Shown here: piece after piece, positions 28,026 to 37,838 of the stretch
How positions within the stretch are numbered: the stretch's first letter is position 1
How the letters are laid out: each line of letters starts with the position of its first letter
Source: Paracoccaceae bacterium
Lineage (GTDB): Bacteria; Pseudomonadota; Alphaproteobacteria; Rhodobacterales; Rhodobacteraceae
Direction: 5' to 3'
Assembly (NCBI GenBank): GCA_958296035.1
Contig: OY282431.1
Coordinates: forward strand, 2,278,037 to 2,342,036
Length of the DNA: 64,000 bases
Notes under the pieces: generated by a model
Told to the model about the DNA's origin: nothing
The model's input: the letters and a program-made list of their open reading frames with translations, nothing else
Databases searched by the model: none
Position numbers and translations under genes: made by a program

Positions 28026-30248
28026 CTAGGTGAAGCGGTTGCTCCTCGGAAACCCGCGAGGAACGGTCTTGCCAGCAGTGCCTCGCCGACCAATCCAGGC
28101 ATCAAACTTGATAAGGCGACGCTTTCTTTCCCGACCGATATTCCACTGCAATCCCTGCTTGGCACTGAAGGAGCAAGCGTCGGCGAGTGTTCCGGCCTTG
28201 AATCGCTGTAACCACACACCCTTCCCCTTGTTCCTGACCGGGACCACGTCGATCGGCAGAACCAGGAGACGCCGGTTCCCGCCGACCAATGCCACATGAT
28301 CACCATCAACCGGACCGCAAATCTTGACCCTGTCGCCCTCGTCGACCGAGAATACCTGTCGCCCGAGCCGGGTCGCGGCCAATACACGGGGCTCTTCTAC
28401 CTGAAATCCCTTTCCCTGCTGCGATACGAGGAGAAGTCTTCGGTCCGGATTGTGCGGAAAGAGCGAAATGGCATGGCAATCTATGGGAATATCAGCGAGC
28501 ACCCGCACCGGCTCTCCTGTTCCCTTGCCACCTGGAACCGCATCGGCAGGAAAGGAATAGAACCTGCCAGCCGAGCTGCACAGCACAAGGCGGTCTGTCG
28601 TCGTGGCGTGCAATACGAATCCCTTCTCGTCACCGTCCTTGTAACGAAAGTCCTGATCAAGTGGAACGTGACCCTTGAGGGCGCGTATCCATCCCAGTTT
28701 CGAGCAAATGACGGTTATGGGTTCGCTTGTCGTCTCGGCAGCAGCAGCCAACGTGTCAATGTTTGCCCTGGCGCCAAACGACGTTCTTCTCGCCCCGAGA
28801 CCGGTTTTCTGAAATCGCTTCTTGACGTCACGTAACTGGTTCCTGATTTCGAGCCAGAGACTTTCTGGATTGGCCATGAGGTCCTCGAGTGTCGCCCGCT
28901 CCTCGAGAAGCTGGTCCTGCTCCCTTTTCAACTCTATCTCCTCAAGGCGTCTCAGACTGCGCAGCCGCATGTTGAGAATCGCCTCGGCCTGAATGTCTGT
29001 AAGCGTGAACTCGGCAATGAGCTGGGCCTTGGGCCGATCGTGAAAGCGAATAATCTCGATGACTCGATCAAGCTTGAGGAATGCCACCAGGAATCCTTCG
29101 AGCAGCATCAGGCGGTGGTCAATCTTGCCGAGTCGAAACCTGGTGCGGCGTTCGAGCACGGTCTTGCGATGGTGCAGGAATATCGTCAGAATTTCCTTGA
29201 GCGAACAACGGCGCGGCGTACGTCCATCGATCAGGGCGTTCATGTTCAACGAGAATTTTGTCTCCAGGGGTGTTTGCTGAAACAAGGACTCCATCATTGC
29301 TGTGGTATTGATCCGCGACGATTTCGGCTCCAGGACAATGCGGATTTCCTCGGCAGATTCGTCTCTGATATCGCTCAGGAACGGAAATTTGCGACTCTGG
29401 ATCTGTTTGGCGACACCGCTAATCAGCTTTCCCTTCTGAACCTGATACGGAATTTCGGTAACCACGACCTGCCATTGGCCACGGGTGAGCTTTTCGACCT
29501 GCCAGCGCGACCGCACGGCAATTTGCCCGCGTCCCTTCAGGTATGCCTTGGCGATACTGCTCGCCGCATCAACAATTTCGCCTCCGGTCGGGAAGTCGGG
29601 TCCCGGTATGTACTTCATCAGCGTTGAATGCGCGGCGTTGGGATGCTTGACGAGATGGGCGCAGGCATCGCAGAGTTCGCCAACGTTGTGTGGCGGAATG
29701 TTGGTTGCCATGCCTACGGCAATGCCGCTCGACCCGTTGGCGAGCAGATTGGGAAATGACGCCGGCAGCACGACCGGCTCTTCCAGTGTGGCGTCATAAT
29801 TGGGCGAAAAGTCGACCGCATCCTCCGCCAGACCCGCCATGAGTTCCAAGGCACCCTGACTGAGCCTGGCTTCGGTATAACGGGCCGACGCAGGTCGATC
29901 ACCATCAATGCTGCCGAAGTTGCCCTGGCCATCGATCAGCGGGTAGCGAAGATTGAATTCCTGGGCAAGTCGGGCCAGGGCGTCGTAGATCGCCTGATCG
30001 CCATGGGGATGGAAGTTTCCCATCACATCCCCGGAAATCTTGGCAGACTTGCGAAACCCGCTCGTTGGTCCGAGCTTGAGCTCTCTCATGGCAAACAGAA
30101 TGCGCCGCTGAACCGGCTTCAGGCCGTCGCGGGCATCAGGGAGTGCCCGGTTCATGATTGTCGACAGCGCGTACTGCAGGTACCTGTCGCTTATGGCCTT
30201 GGTCAGTGGCTCGTCGACAATGTCCGGATTAAGCCGGTCGTCACTCAT
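28026..30248 (-). CDS. parC: DNA topoisomerase IV subunit A
   Basis: A 740-residue type IIA topoisomerase breakage-reunion subunit. N-terminal signatures are PDARDGLKPVQRRILFAM, the quinolone region NFHPHGDQAIYDALARLAQ, and RYTEARLS with the catalytic Tyr (about 123). A coiled-coil arm and a C-terminal pinwheel domain without a GyrA box (QRRGGKG is lacking) identify ParC rather than GyrA. Gln replaces the Ser/Thr that fluoroquinolones contact in E. coli, which I believe is common in alphaproteobacterial ParC. It is transcribed alone; parE is not in the window. Confidence 0.95.
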   Translation of the reverse strand: MSDDRLNPDIVDEPLTKAISDRYLQYALSTIMNRALPDARDGLKPVQRRILFAMRELKLGPTSGFRKSAKISGDVMGNFHPHGDQAIYDALARLAQEFNLRYPLIDGQGNFGSIDGDRPASARYTEARLSQGALELMAGLAEDAVDFSPNYDATLEEPVVLPASFPNLLANGSSGIAVGMATNIPPHNVGELCDACAHLVKHPNAAHSTLMKYIPGPDFPTGGEIVDAASSIAKAYLKGRGQIAVRSRWQVEKLTRGQWQVVVTEIPYQVQKGKLISGVAKQIQSRKFPFLSDIRDESAEEIRIVLEPKSSRINTTAMMESLFQQTPLETKFSLNMNALIDGRTPRRCSLKEILTIFLHHRKTVLERRTRFRLGKIDHRLMLLEGFLVAFLKLDRVIEIIRFHDRPKAQLIAEFTLTDIQAEAILNMRLRSLRRLEEIELKREQDQLLEERATLEDLMANPESLWLEIRNQLRDVKKRFQKTGLGARRTSFGARANIDTLAAAAETTSEPITVICSKLGWIRALKGHVPLDQDFRYKDGDEKGFVLHATTTDRLVLCSSAGRFYSFPADAVPGGKGTGEPVRVLADIPIDCHAISLFPHNPDRRLLLVSQQGKGFQVEEPRVLAATRLGRQVFSVDEGDRVKICGPVDGDHVALVGGNRRLLVLPIDVVPVRNKGKGVWLQRFKAGTLADACSFSAKQGLQWNIGRERKRRLIKFDAWIGRRGTAGKTVPRGFPRSNRFT

Positions 30249-30369
30249 CCCGTGATGCCCAAATGCATGCCCCGCATTACAGATAAGCGTATATTGACCG
30301 AACGCAATGGCTGCACTCGGGCGGGGTTCGCGTGCACTTGAATGATCTGTTACTTTCTACCGAAGCCTG

Positions 30370-31386
30370 TCAGCCGTCGAAATCGACTCCCTGCACGAGT
30401 TCCAGGGACTGCGGCCGCAACCTGGCGACGTCAGAAAGACTGAGGTTGTCATGGCTGAAGCTTCCCCAGGATGCAACCAGGTCGGACGGCGGCACGTCAG
30501 GATTGACAGGATACTCGAAGTTGACCTCGGCGTAGACACGCTGTGCTTCGGTGCCTGAAAGAAACTCCAGCAACCTGACGGCATTGTCGCGATTGGGTGA
30601 CGCAGCCGTCATCGCCATGCCGGAGACGTTGACGTGTGTGCCGCCATTCTCGAATTCCGGAAAACTGATCCTGACGGCACTGGCCCATTGTTGTTGCTCC
30701 TCATCGGCCAGCATTTTGCCGAAATAGTAGGTATTGCCTATCGCTAAATCGCATTCTCCCGCCCAGATTGCCTTTACCTGGGCCCTGTCATTGCCCTGAG
30801 GTTTTCTGGCAAGGTTCGACTTGAGCCCGGACAACCAGTCGCGGGTCGATTCTTCTCCGTGGTGTGCCAGCATGGCCGACGTGAGCGCTATGTTGTAGGC
30901 GTGGCTTCCCGATCTTGTACAGATTCGGCCCTTCCATATGTCACTGGCCAGATTTTCATAGGTTGTGACTTCGCCAGCGCCAACCCTGTCCTTTGATGAA
31001 TAAACAATGCGTGCACGCAGGGTGAGTGCAAACCAGTGCCCGCCGGGATCGCGATAGTTGTGAGGAATGTTGCTGTCGAGAACGTCAGACTGCACACTCT
31101 GGGTCAATCCTGCATCAACCAGGGCATGAAGTCGTGAAATGTCGGTAGTCAAGACAAGGTCTGCGGGAGACCGTTTCCCTTCGGCCTGCAAACGTTCTGT
31201 CACGCCCTTGCTGATATACGACACATTGACCGTGATGCCCGTTTTTTCACTGAAAGCGTCTAGCAATGGTTCCACCAGCTCTGGTTGGCGTAACGAATAG
31301 ACGTTGACCTCGCTGCACCATGTGCTGGCCGTAGTGGCTACAAACAGGGCACAGGTTGCGGCCAGGAGCTTGGCTGAGTTGTACAT
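30370..31386 (-). CDS. Iron(III) ABC transporter substrate-binding protein
   Basis: A 338-residue periplasmic protein of the FbpA/FutA group. It has a Sec signal (about residues 1-24), then EVNVYSLRQPELVEPLLDAF, the usual start of ferric-binding proteins. The paired tyrosines in GNTYYFGKML (about 225-228) match the iron-coordinating Tyr pair. GGAGGATCCAG precedes the ATG at 31386. No permease or ATPase gene is adjacent, so it is an orphan that must work with components elsewhere. A dyad lies 43 bases upstream of the start. Confidence 0.88.
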   Translation of the reverse strand: MYNSAKLLAATCALFVATTASTWCSEVNVYSLRQPELVEPLLDAFSEKTGITVNVSYISKGVTERLQAEGKRSPADLVLTTDISRLHALVDAGLTQSVQSDVLDSNIPHNYRDPGGHWFALTLRARIVYSSKDRVGAGEVTTYENLASDIWKGRICTRSGSHAYNIALTSAMLAHHGEESTRDWLSGLKSNLARKPQGNDRAQVKAIWAGECDLAIGNTYYFGKMLADEEQQQWASAVRISFPEFENGGTHVNVSGMAMTAASPNRDNAVRLLEFLSGTEAQRVYAEVNFEYPVNPDVPPSDLVASWGSFSHDNLSLSDVARLRPQSLELVQGVDFDG

Positions 31387-31428
31387 CTGGATCCTCCAAT
31401 CGCAGTCTTGCCAGCTGATTTCATAATG

Positions 31429-31445
31429 CCGAGTATTTTACTCGG
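31429..31445. promoter_or_regulatory. Inverted repeat upstream of the iron-binding protein gene
   Basis: CCGAGTA-TTT-TACTCGG is a perfect 7-base dyad with a 3-base centre, 43 bases before the ATG. Its position fits an operator for a metal-responsive regulator (Irr, Fur or RirA class) or an early leader hairpin. It does not match a consensus I can recall with certainty. Confidence 0.4.
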
Positions 31446-31726
31446 GTATAAGCTCTATCGCACCTTTCAACACCCGTCAAGCATTGCCTTCAGAGCAACG
31501 CCCGGGCTCGCTCGGCAAAGCGCCTGCTCGTGTCGAGTTCAGCCGGGGAGTCTCGGTGTCAACTGCTGGATCATGTCGGGAAATTACCCGCTCGGCCGCC
31601 TTGAAGCGCGCCTCGGCAGGTGCCGGTCTTTCGGTTTCGACAGCCTTGCCATTACGGGCCTGGTCTGGTTGCAGGCTGCCCGCTCATTTTGTCGACGGCA
31701 GCCTGCGAATTGCTGAAAGGCCGGGG
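31446..31726. other. Spacer downstream of etfA
   Basis: About 280 bases. On the minus strand one frame is open for some 60 codons (composition Arg/Ala/Glu/Pro) without start signal or family. Nothing else is seen. Confidence 0.3.
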
Positions 31727-32656
31727 CTAGTCGAGCTTGTCGATCAGCTCGGGAACCGCTGTGAACAAATCGGCAACCAGCCCGTAATCCGCCACCTGAA
31801 ATATCGGAGCCTCACCATCCTTGTTGATGGCCACGATGATCTTCGAATCCTTCATTCCTGCGAGGTGCTGTATGGCGCCCGAAATTCCGATAGCCACATA
31901 GAGGTCCGGCGCCACAACCTTGCCGGTCTGCCCGACCTGCCAGTCATTTGGAGCGAATCCGGAATCCACCGCGGCGCGGGACGCACCAACCGCGGCACCC
32001 AACTTGTCGGCAAGTTTTTCGATGAGTTCAAAATCATCGTGCGAGCCGACTCCCCGGCCACCCGACACCACGGCCCTGGCCGACGTCAGTTCTGGCCTGT
32101 CGGAAGCCGCCACCCTGTCTTCGACCCAGCTGCTGCTGCCAGGATCAGCCACCGGCTCAATGGCAACAACCGGGGCTGGTGTACCCTCTCCTACAGCGTC
32201 GTAGGACGCCGTGCGCACGGTGATCACCTTGTGGTGGTCTATGGACTGCACGGTCTGTATGGCGTTGCCGGCATAGATCGGTCGCTCGAAAGTGTTGTCG
32301 TCAATCACGGCCGTTATGTCCGAAATCATCATGACATCCAGAAGCGCCGCAACTCTTGGCAGAATATTCTGGGCCGAGGTGGATGCCGGACCAACTATGT
32401 GCTCGAACTCAGAGGACAGTGCCACGATAAGTTCGGCTGTTGGTTCCGCAAGCTGGTGCCCATAGCGACCGTCGCTGGCGACAAGCACCTTGTCCACACC
32501 ATCCAGTCTGCCTGCTTCCTCGGCCGCCTCTTCGCAGCCTTCTGAAGCACAAAGCGCAGTGACGGAACCCAGTTGGCGTGCCGCACAAATCGTCTTGGCT
32601 GTCAGGTCGGTGGCCAGGCTGCTGCCGTTAAGCTCCGCAACAAGAAGGACGGCCAT
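31727..32656 (-). CDS. etfA: Electron transfer flavoprotein alpha subunit
   Basis: A 309-residue FAD-binding subunit. The C-terminal FAD domain shows [20 protein letters not shown] and [33 protein letters not shown] (signature of ETF-alpha). It accepts electrons from acyl-CoA dehydrogenases such as LiuA in this window and passes them to ETF-ubiquinone oxidoreductase. Start and upstream stop overlap as TGATG with etfB, preceded by GGAGGTG, so translation is coupled. Confidence 0.96.
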   Translation of the reverse strand: MAVLLVAELNGSSLATDLTAKTICAARQLGSVTALCASEGCEEAAEEAGRLDGVDKVLVASDGRYGHQLAEPTAELIVALSSEFEHIVGPASTSAQNILPRVAALLDVMMISDITAVIDDNTFERPIYAGNAIQTVQSIDHHKVITVRTASYDAVGEGTPAPVVAIEPVADPGSSSWVEDRVAASDRPELTSARAVVSGGRGVGSHDDFELIEKLADKLGAAVGASRAAVDSGFAPNDWQVGQTGKVVAPDLYVAIGISGAIQHLAGMKDSKIIVAINKDGEAPIFQVADYGLVADLFTAVPELIDKLD

Positions 32657-33417
32657 CAGATCACCTCCGCTTCGTCTCTGAGTTTGGCAACCAGGTCATC
32701 AACAGTCGAAAGAATTTCTCCAGCCTTGCGGGCAGGTGGTTCGACGGTGTGCAGAATATTCAGCCTGGGACTTATGTCGACCCCAAGATCTTCGGGACCG
32801 TGGACCGCAAAGGGCTTTCTTCGTGCCTTGCGGATATTGGGCAAGGATGGATAACGGGGCTCGTTCATCCTGAGGTCGACGGTAACAACGCAGGGGAGCG
32901 TCAGTTGCACGACCTGGAGGCCGCCATCGACTTCTCTCGTCGCCGTGGCCTGCCCGTCGTCGACCCGCAATTCGGATGCGAATGTCGCCTGACCACATGC
33001 CATTAGGCCGGCCAGCATCTGCCCGGTCGCGTTGAGATCATTGTCGATTGCCTGCTTGCCCATCAGGACCAGGCCTGGCTGTTCCTGCTGAACAATTCTG
33101 TGCAGGATCTTGGCAACAGCAAGAGGCTCGACATCGACATGCGGATCATCACCGGTGACGATGTGAATGGCGCGGTCGGCACCCATGGCAAGTGCGGTTC
33201 GCAGAACGAGCTGTGCCTTCCTTACGCCGACAGATACAGCAATGATTTCGCTGGCGATTCCGCTCTCTCGCAATCGCAGGGCCTCCTCGACTGCAATCTC
33301 GTCGAATGGATTCATCGACATCTTGACGTTGGCGAGATCGACGCCGCTCCCGTCTGTGCGGACCCGGACCTTGACATTGTAATCTATGACCCGCTTTACG
33401 GGTACCAAGACCTTCAT
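32656..33417 (-). CDS. etfB: Electron transfer flavoprotein beta subunit
   Basis: A 253-residue AMP-binding subunit of ETF. It starts [19 protein letters not shown] and contains [15 protein letters not shown], the adenine-binding [19 protein letters not shown] and a recognition-loop region with [21 protein letters not shown] choose the ATG at 33417, which has AGGAG nine bases upstream; the open frame extends to 33477 without support. In Rhodobacterales this gene normally follows the cobalamin adenosyltransferase gene; here a DUF2147 gene and spacer come between. Confidence 0.96.
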   Translation of the reverse strand: MKVLVPVKRVIDYNVKVRVRTDGSGVDLANVKMSMNPFDEIAVEEALRLRESGIASEIIAVSVGVRKAQLVLRTALAMGADRAIHIVTGDDPHVDVEPLAVAKILHRIVQQEQPGLVLMGKQAIDNDLNATGQMLAGLMACGQATFASELRVDDGQATATREVDGGLQVVQLTLPCVVTVDLRMNEPRYPSLPNIRKARRKPFAVHGPEDLGVDISPRLNILHTVEPPARKAGEILSTVDDLVAKLRDEAEVI

Positions 33418-34149
33418 CGCGTTATCTCCTGAAGCATTTTCCGGAACCGCCAGACCTGACCGATGCATGGTGTGCAACCAGGCAACGGGAAACTAAGTAC
33501 TGTCAGGCCGAAATGCAATTGCTGGCTCATCTCGGCACCGTGAAAATTGCACCGCCACATAATCTGGAAACAGGATACAGCCGTGACGCGTGAGCCACCT
33601 GTCACTGCGGCTCGAACACCGAAAGCAACATTCCATTGATGTGACCATTGCAATGTCAAAACCGGGGAGATTTACCCGTGCAGTGAGGTTCGTTTTCGCT
33701 TGTGCCCCCGGCCAGGGTTTCATCGCTTTCACGCAGGCGTGATCGGATGTCAATCTGCCACTGCAAAGGCTTGCAGCGCCCGGTGGCAATTGGGGCGACA
33801 CCGTCTTCCACGCAATGCCGCCGAAACGAACAGACCCACGTTAGGACCTGCAAGCGATGGCAAGAACATCGTACTCTGTAATTCTGCAAGAAGTCCGCGA
33901 CACCTGGAAGCAATTTTTCGGAGCACAAATGCAGTAATTGCAGGCCGGCAGGTCATTTTGCACCGGAGATGAGTCGAAAGGACATCGTCTGCTGACCAGT
34001 CTCGGTATCGCTCGTGCTCAGTCCAGGCACCGGGCACTACTGGGCCCGTCTCCTTTGCTTCCCAATCCAGAACTGATGTAGTCAAGAGACTTGGCGAGAT
34101 CACAATTCGCTAGAATACAGCTCTGAGCACTGGCAACATTGGTAGGACA
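33418..34149. other. Long spacer between etfB and the DUF2147 gene
   Basis: About 730 bases with divergent promoters expected for etfBA (minus) and the DUF2147 gene (plus). Overlapping frames of up to 117 codons lack motifs and I do not call them. Confidence 0.4.
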
Positions 34150-34590
34150 ATGACAAGATTGAATGCGTTTTGGGTTGGTGTAGTGAGTGTCCCTATGGTG
34201 TTCCTTATATCGATACCTGCGGCGGCCGACCCACGCGGATTGTGGCGCACACCGGAAGGGAAGTCACATGTCAAGATCTATGTGTGTGCCAGGAATACGG
34301 TTTGTGGAGAGATCGTAGAACTGAAGGAACCCTTGAACGAGGACGGTAGTGCAAAGCTCGATAGACACAATGAGGACCAGGCTCTACGCGGCAGGCCAAT
34401 CGTTGGCATTCAGCTGGTGACCGGAATGAAACGCAAGGGTAATGGGGTGTGGTCCGGAGGACATATTTACAATCCGGAGGACGGCAAGACCTACAAATCA
34501 AACATGAGAGAACTCGATTCCGATACCCTCAAGGTAAAAGGCTGTGTGCTGTTCCTCTGTAAGTCGCAGCAATGGACACGCATCAAATGA
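34150..34590 (+). CDS. DUF2147 family secreted protein
   Basis: A 146-residue exported protein with a signal peptide (about 1-26, ending PAAADP). The mature part has GLWRTPEGKSHVKIYVC, CGEIVELKEP, GRPIVGIQLVTGMKRKGNGVWSGG-type strands, IYNPEDGKTYKSNM and LKVKGCVLFLCKSQQWTRI, which is the DUF2147 small beta-barrel pattern. Function is unknown. GGTAGGACA precedes the ATG. It is a single plus-strand gene between two minus-strand blocks that are adjacent in many relatives. Confidence 0.88.
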   Translation: MTRLNAFWVGVVSVPMVFLISIPAAADPRGLWRTPEGKSHVKIYVCARNTVCGEIVELKEPLNEDGSAKLDRHNEDQALRGRPIVGIQLVTGMKRKGNGVWSGGHIYNPEDGKTYKSNMRELDSDTLKVKGCVLFLCKSQQWTRIK

Positions 34591-34762
34591 TCCGGCGACA
34601 CGCTGTCCAGACTTCACGCGGGGCATTCCTTGGGCAGGTCCAGTCCTGCCCTTGGCCGCATGAGAAGAGGCGCGGCCAATACGATCGGCGCAGAATATTC
34701 GTGCAGAACCCGACCACGAAGAGGGTTTCCGGGTACGACCGGCAACTTTCTCCGAGCGGCGA

Positions 34763-35335
34763 TCAGTCAGAACGGTTGGTTCCCGGAACCCAGAGGACGT
34801 CACTCTTGCCCCCATCATTGGCCAGTCTGGCCTGAACAAAGAACCAGTCGGACAGTCGGTTCAGGTATTGCAGCGCGTTGGGATTGATCGCGGCAACGCG
34901 AGAAAGTGCCATTACGTTCCGTTCGGCGCGCCTGGTTACCGTCCGGCATTGGTGGAGATGTGCTGACATTGCCGTGCCGCCGGGAAGAACAAAGCTCCGT
35001 AGTGGTTGTAGTCTGCTTGTGGCCCGATCGATTTCATGCTCAAGTCTCTGCACCTGCGCAGGCACTATTCTCAGAGAAGAACTTTCCTCTTCGCCAGGCA
35101 TTGAGGGCTTGCACAGGTCAGCACCCAAATCGAATAGATCTTGCTGAATGCTTGCCAGGCGGCTGTCATCTTCAACCCCGGCATGCAATCGTGCCACACC
35201 TATAACCGAATTCAGTTCATCCACGGTGCCGTAGGCGGTCACGCGCGGGGAGTCCTTCGCAGTCCGGCGGCCATCTCCAAGGGATGTCTCCCCGCCATCC
35301 CCGGCGCGCGTGTAAATCCTGTTCAGTACGACCAC
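34763..35335 (-). CDS. Cob(I)alamin adenosyltransferase, PduO type
   Basis: A 190-residue ATP:corrinoid adenosyltransferase making coenzyme B12. Family signatures: IYTRAGDGGETSLGDG (ATP loop), AYGTVDELNSVIGVAR, FVLPGGTAMSAHLHQCRTVTRRAER (active-site Arg and Glu) and YLNRLSDWFFVQAR. It begins at GTG 35335, two bases after the stop of the twin-TM gene, with AAGGGA upstream. In this clade it often travels with etfB/etfA and hbd. Confidence 0.93.
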   Translation of the reverse strand: MVVLNRIYTRAGDGGETSLGDGRRTAKDSPRVTAYGTVDELNSVIGVARLHAGVEDDSRLASIQQDLFDLGADLCKPSMPGEEESSSLRIVPAQVQRLEHEIDRATSRLQPLRSFVLPGGTAMSAHLHQCRTVTRRAERNVMALSRVAAINPNALQYLNRLSDWFFVQARLANDGGKSDVLWVPGTNRSD

Positions 35336-35337
35336 TG

Positions 35338-35541
35338 CTATCCCTTGTCACGGCTGAAAATGAAAATCATGATGAGCAGTACGGCCACAGCTTGGGCAAT
35401 GATCCGTAGCCGCATCACTTTGTTGGCATGCTTGCGGTTAAATTCACTGCCGGTGGCGAATCCACCGATTCCAAAGAGCAGTATGCCCAGTACAACGAGG
35501 GCAGCAATGACGACGATCAAAAACAGAGGGTCACGGGCCAT
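35338..35541 (-). CDS. Twin transmembrane helix small protein (HIG1-like)
   Basis: A 67-residue membrane protein with two helices (about 6-27 and 46-62) separated by GSEFNRKHANKVMRLRI, the pattern of HIG1-type small proteins found next to the cobalamin adenosyltransferase in alphaproteobacteria. HIG1 relatives assist cytochrome oxidase in mitochondria; the bacterial role is unproven. ATG 35541 is preferred; the open frame reaches 35586 but overlaps the SDR gene end. Confidence 0.82.
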   Translation of the reverse strand: MARDPLFLIVVIAALVVLGILLFGIGGFATGSEFNRKHANKVMRLRIIAQAVAVLLIMIFIFSRDKG

Positions 35542-35557
35542 CGGAGTGAGGGGAAGC

Positions 35558-36412
35558 CTACATCCTTCTTGCCAACATGTTATCAAGCATCCCAGTTGGT
35601 AAAATCCGTTTCAGAATTGCTGCCATCTTCGTCGGCGTGGTCACGCGGTATCGGGCGCGTGGAAACGGTGACTCGAGGGCTCGAATCAATTGCTTGGTAA
35701 CTGCAGCAGGTGGCAATTCGAAGCGTTCCGGGCGGGGCTGTTCACTATACAGGTGCGGAATCAGGTTCTGCCGATATCGTGTTACATGCACGGATTCTTC
35801 CCAGTCGACCCACGCTTCGAAATGGGGTCGACTATTCTCTCTGATGCAGGTGGTAATCGGGCCGGGCTGCAGCAGGCAAACGTGGATATTAGAGCCGCGA
35901 AGTTCGAGGCGAAGCGTATCGGACAATCCCTCCAGCGCAAATTTGGTAGCATTGTATGCGCCGCGCCAGGGCATCGAGACAAATCCAAGTATAGAAGAAT
36001 TGTTGACTATTCGGCCACTCCCCCGCCGCCGCATCAGCGGAATTACCAGATTCGTCAATTCATGGTAGCCGAAGACATTGGCCTCGAAAATCTGTCTTAG
36101 CCCCTCTCTCGGAATATCCTCGACGGCACCTGGGAGGGCATAGGCTCCGTTGTTGAAAAGTGCATCGATTCGTCCCCCTGACAATTCCTTGGCAGTTTCG
36201 AATGCTGTCTGGATGCTGTCGGGGCTCGTGTAGTCGAGTTGAAAGGATTCAAATCCATAGTTTGCCAGCCAATCACAATCGTCAGCCTGGCGACAGGTCG
36301 CCAGAACCCTCCAACCTCTTTGACGCAAGGTCGTGGCCGCATCGAGACCAATGCCCGATGAACATCCTGTAATCAGAATGCAGCGTTTCTGTGTGGGGTT
36401 CGCGTCACTCAC
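35558..36412 (-). CDS. Short-chain dehydrogenase/reductase
   Basis: A 284-residue classical SDR. Cofactor motif ITGCSSGIG (about 14-22), NNGAYA (90s), catalytic Ser in NNSSILGFVS and YNATKFALEGL with Tyr and Lys, and QPGPITT. The longer C-terminus ending RILPTGMLDNMLARRM is typical of SDRs acting on steroid- or retinol-like lipids. It uses GTG at 36412. The substrate is unknown. It lies upstream of the twin-TM gene on the same strand. Confidence 0.88.
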   Translation of the reverse strand: MSDANPTQKRCILITGCSSGIGLDAATTLRQRGWRVLATCRQADDCDWLANYGFESFQLDYTSPDSIQTAFETAKELSGGRIDALFNNGAYALPGAVEDIPREGLRQIFEANVFGYHELTNLVIPLMRRRGSGRIVNNSSILGFVSMPWRGAYNATKFALEGLSDTLRLELRGSNIHVCLLQPGPITTCIRENSRPHFEAWVDWEESVHVTRYRQNLIPHLYSEQPRPERFELPPAAVTKQLIRALESPFPRARYRVTTPTKMAAILKRILPTGMLDNMLARRM

Positions 36413-36671
36413 GGGATGCTGTCGTTAGACTCGGTCTGACCATTAAAAGGCGGTAGGGATAGCGTTCTCGGCCGGCTCATACGACCAAATCCATTCTGGC
36501 CGACTGTCCGCAAGCATAAACCCAGAGCATATCCGTGGCAACTTGATTTACTTTGCGATATTTGACACGGTTTTTGGACCAACGATTGTTCCTGGTGCCC
36601 GGCACGGTGGCGCTTGTGATTGGCTGCGGTCAATGTAATATGATCTGGAACTGGTCCAGTTGCGAGACATT

Positions 36672-37547
36672 ATGGAAATCACGCGGGTGGGAATCGTTGG
36701 CGCAGGCCAGATGGGTAACGGGATTGCCCATGTCTTCGCCATGGCGAAGTACGAGGTCTTACTTTACGACAACTCGGTCGAGAATCTCTTCAACGGAATG
36801 CAGCGTATCCACAAGGATCTCGACACGCTCATCCGTCGTGACAAGATTTCGGCGCAGATCAAGCAGGATGTACTCGAACGCATTGGTCAGGTAGAACGAC
36901 TGCGAGAACTTGGATCGTGTGATCTGATCATCGAGGCCGCCAAGGAAGATGAAGATGTCAAGAAGGCCATCTTCAAGGGGCTGGAGCCATTTCTTTCAGA
37001 GCACACCCTGCTGACAACAAACACGTCATCGATCTCGATAACCAGGTTGGCATCCTGCACGGACCGACCTGAGAGATTCATGGGTTTCCACTTCATGAAT
37101 CCCGTCCCGCAGATGAAACTCGTGGAACTGATCCGCGGCATAGCCACCGAGGACCCAATATATCAGACCCTTCAGGGAATTGTTACGCGCCTTGGCAAGA
37201 CGTCTGCGTCCTCGGAAGATTTTCCCGGGTTCATTGTCAATCGCGTCCTGATGCCAATGATAAATGAGGCAATCTATGCGCTGTATGAGGGAGTTGGCTC
37301 CGTCAGCGCCATCGACAAGTCGCTCAAACTGGGCGCCAACCATCCCATGGGGCCGTTCGAACTGGCCGACTTCATCGGACTGGATACCTGCCTGGCGATC
37401 ATGAACGTGCTGCATGATGGTCTTGCCGACACCAAGTACCGGCCTTGTCCGCTGCTAACCAAGTATGTGGAAGCCGGCTGGTTAGGTCGCAAGAAGATGC
37501 GCGGGTTTTATGATTACCACGTTAATCCGCCGCGCCCGACGAGGTAA
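36672..37547 (+). CDS. hbd: 3-hydroxybutyryl-CoA dehydrogenase
   Basis: A 291-residue 3-hydroxyacyl-CoA dehydrogenase. NAD motif GIVGAGQMGNGIAHVFA, then LLTTNTSSISITRLA, RFMGFHFMNPVPQMKLVELI with the catalytic His, GFIVNRVLMPMINEAIYAL and HPMGPFELADFIGLDT. It converts (S)-3-hydroxybutyryl-CoA to acetoacetyl-CoA. An in-frame TTG four codons upstream is possible. It is divergent from the SDR gene. In Rhodobacterales it usually follows etfA on the same strand, so the local order is rearranged. Confidence 0.95.
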   Translation: MEITRVGIVGAGQMGNGIAHVFAMAKYEVLLYDNSVENLFNGMQRIHKDLDTLIRRDKISAQIKQDVLERIGQVERLRELGSCDLIIEAAKEDEDVKKAIFKGLEPFLSEHTLLTTNTSSISITRLASCTDRPERFMGFHFMNPVPQMKLVELIRGIATEDPIYQTLQGIVTRLGKTSASSEDFPGFIVNRVLMPMINEAIYALYEGVGSVSAIDKSLKLGANHPMGPFELADFIGLDTCLAIMNVLHDGLADTKYRPCPLLTKYVEAGWLGRKKMRGFYDYHVNPPRPTR

Positions 37548-37838
37548 GCGCGCCAACACGTTTTCGAACCGGGACCTGCAGGGTTCCGCTCCCGGGCGAA
37601 TGGGAATGGACGGCAACGGATCAGAAACGCCCGGCATTCACTGATCTACACTAACCGGACCAGACGTTCCTGATCTGGCTGTGACGCTGGTCAGGCGCGG
37701 CAAGATTCCCGCAAGTCGGGAAGCCCTGATCCATAGCTGCCGACGGTGAACACCGGAATGTCGACCGGGGTCTGTGCAGAATTGCGGCGGTAAACGGTTA
37801 GAATCCCCCGGCCCTGTGCCTGCAACCGGGACGTGAAC

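Noticed and set aside
28026-30248. Quinolone-resistance mutation in parC (Gln at the usual Ser site)
   Set aside because: To my knowledge Gln at this position is common in alphaproteobacterial ParC, so it is not evidence of selection.
37560-37620. Hairpin after hbd as a terminator
   Set aside because: GC-rich pairing exists but several alternative stems compete and there is no T-tract.
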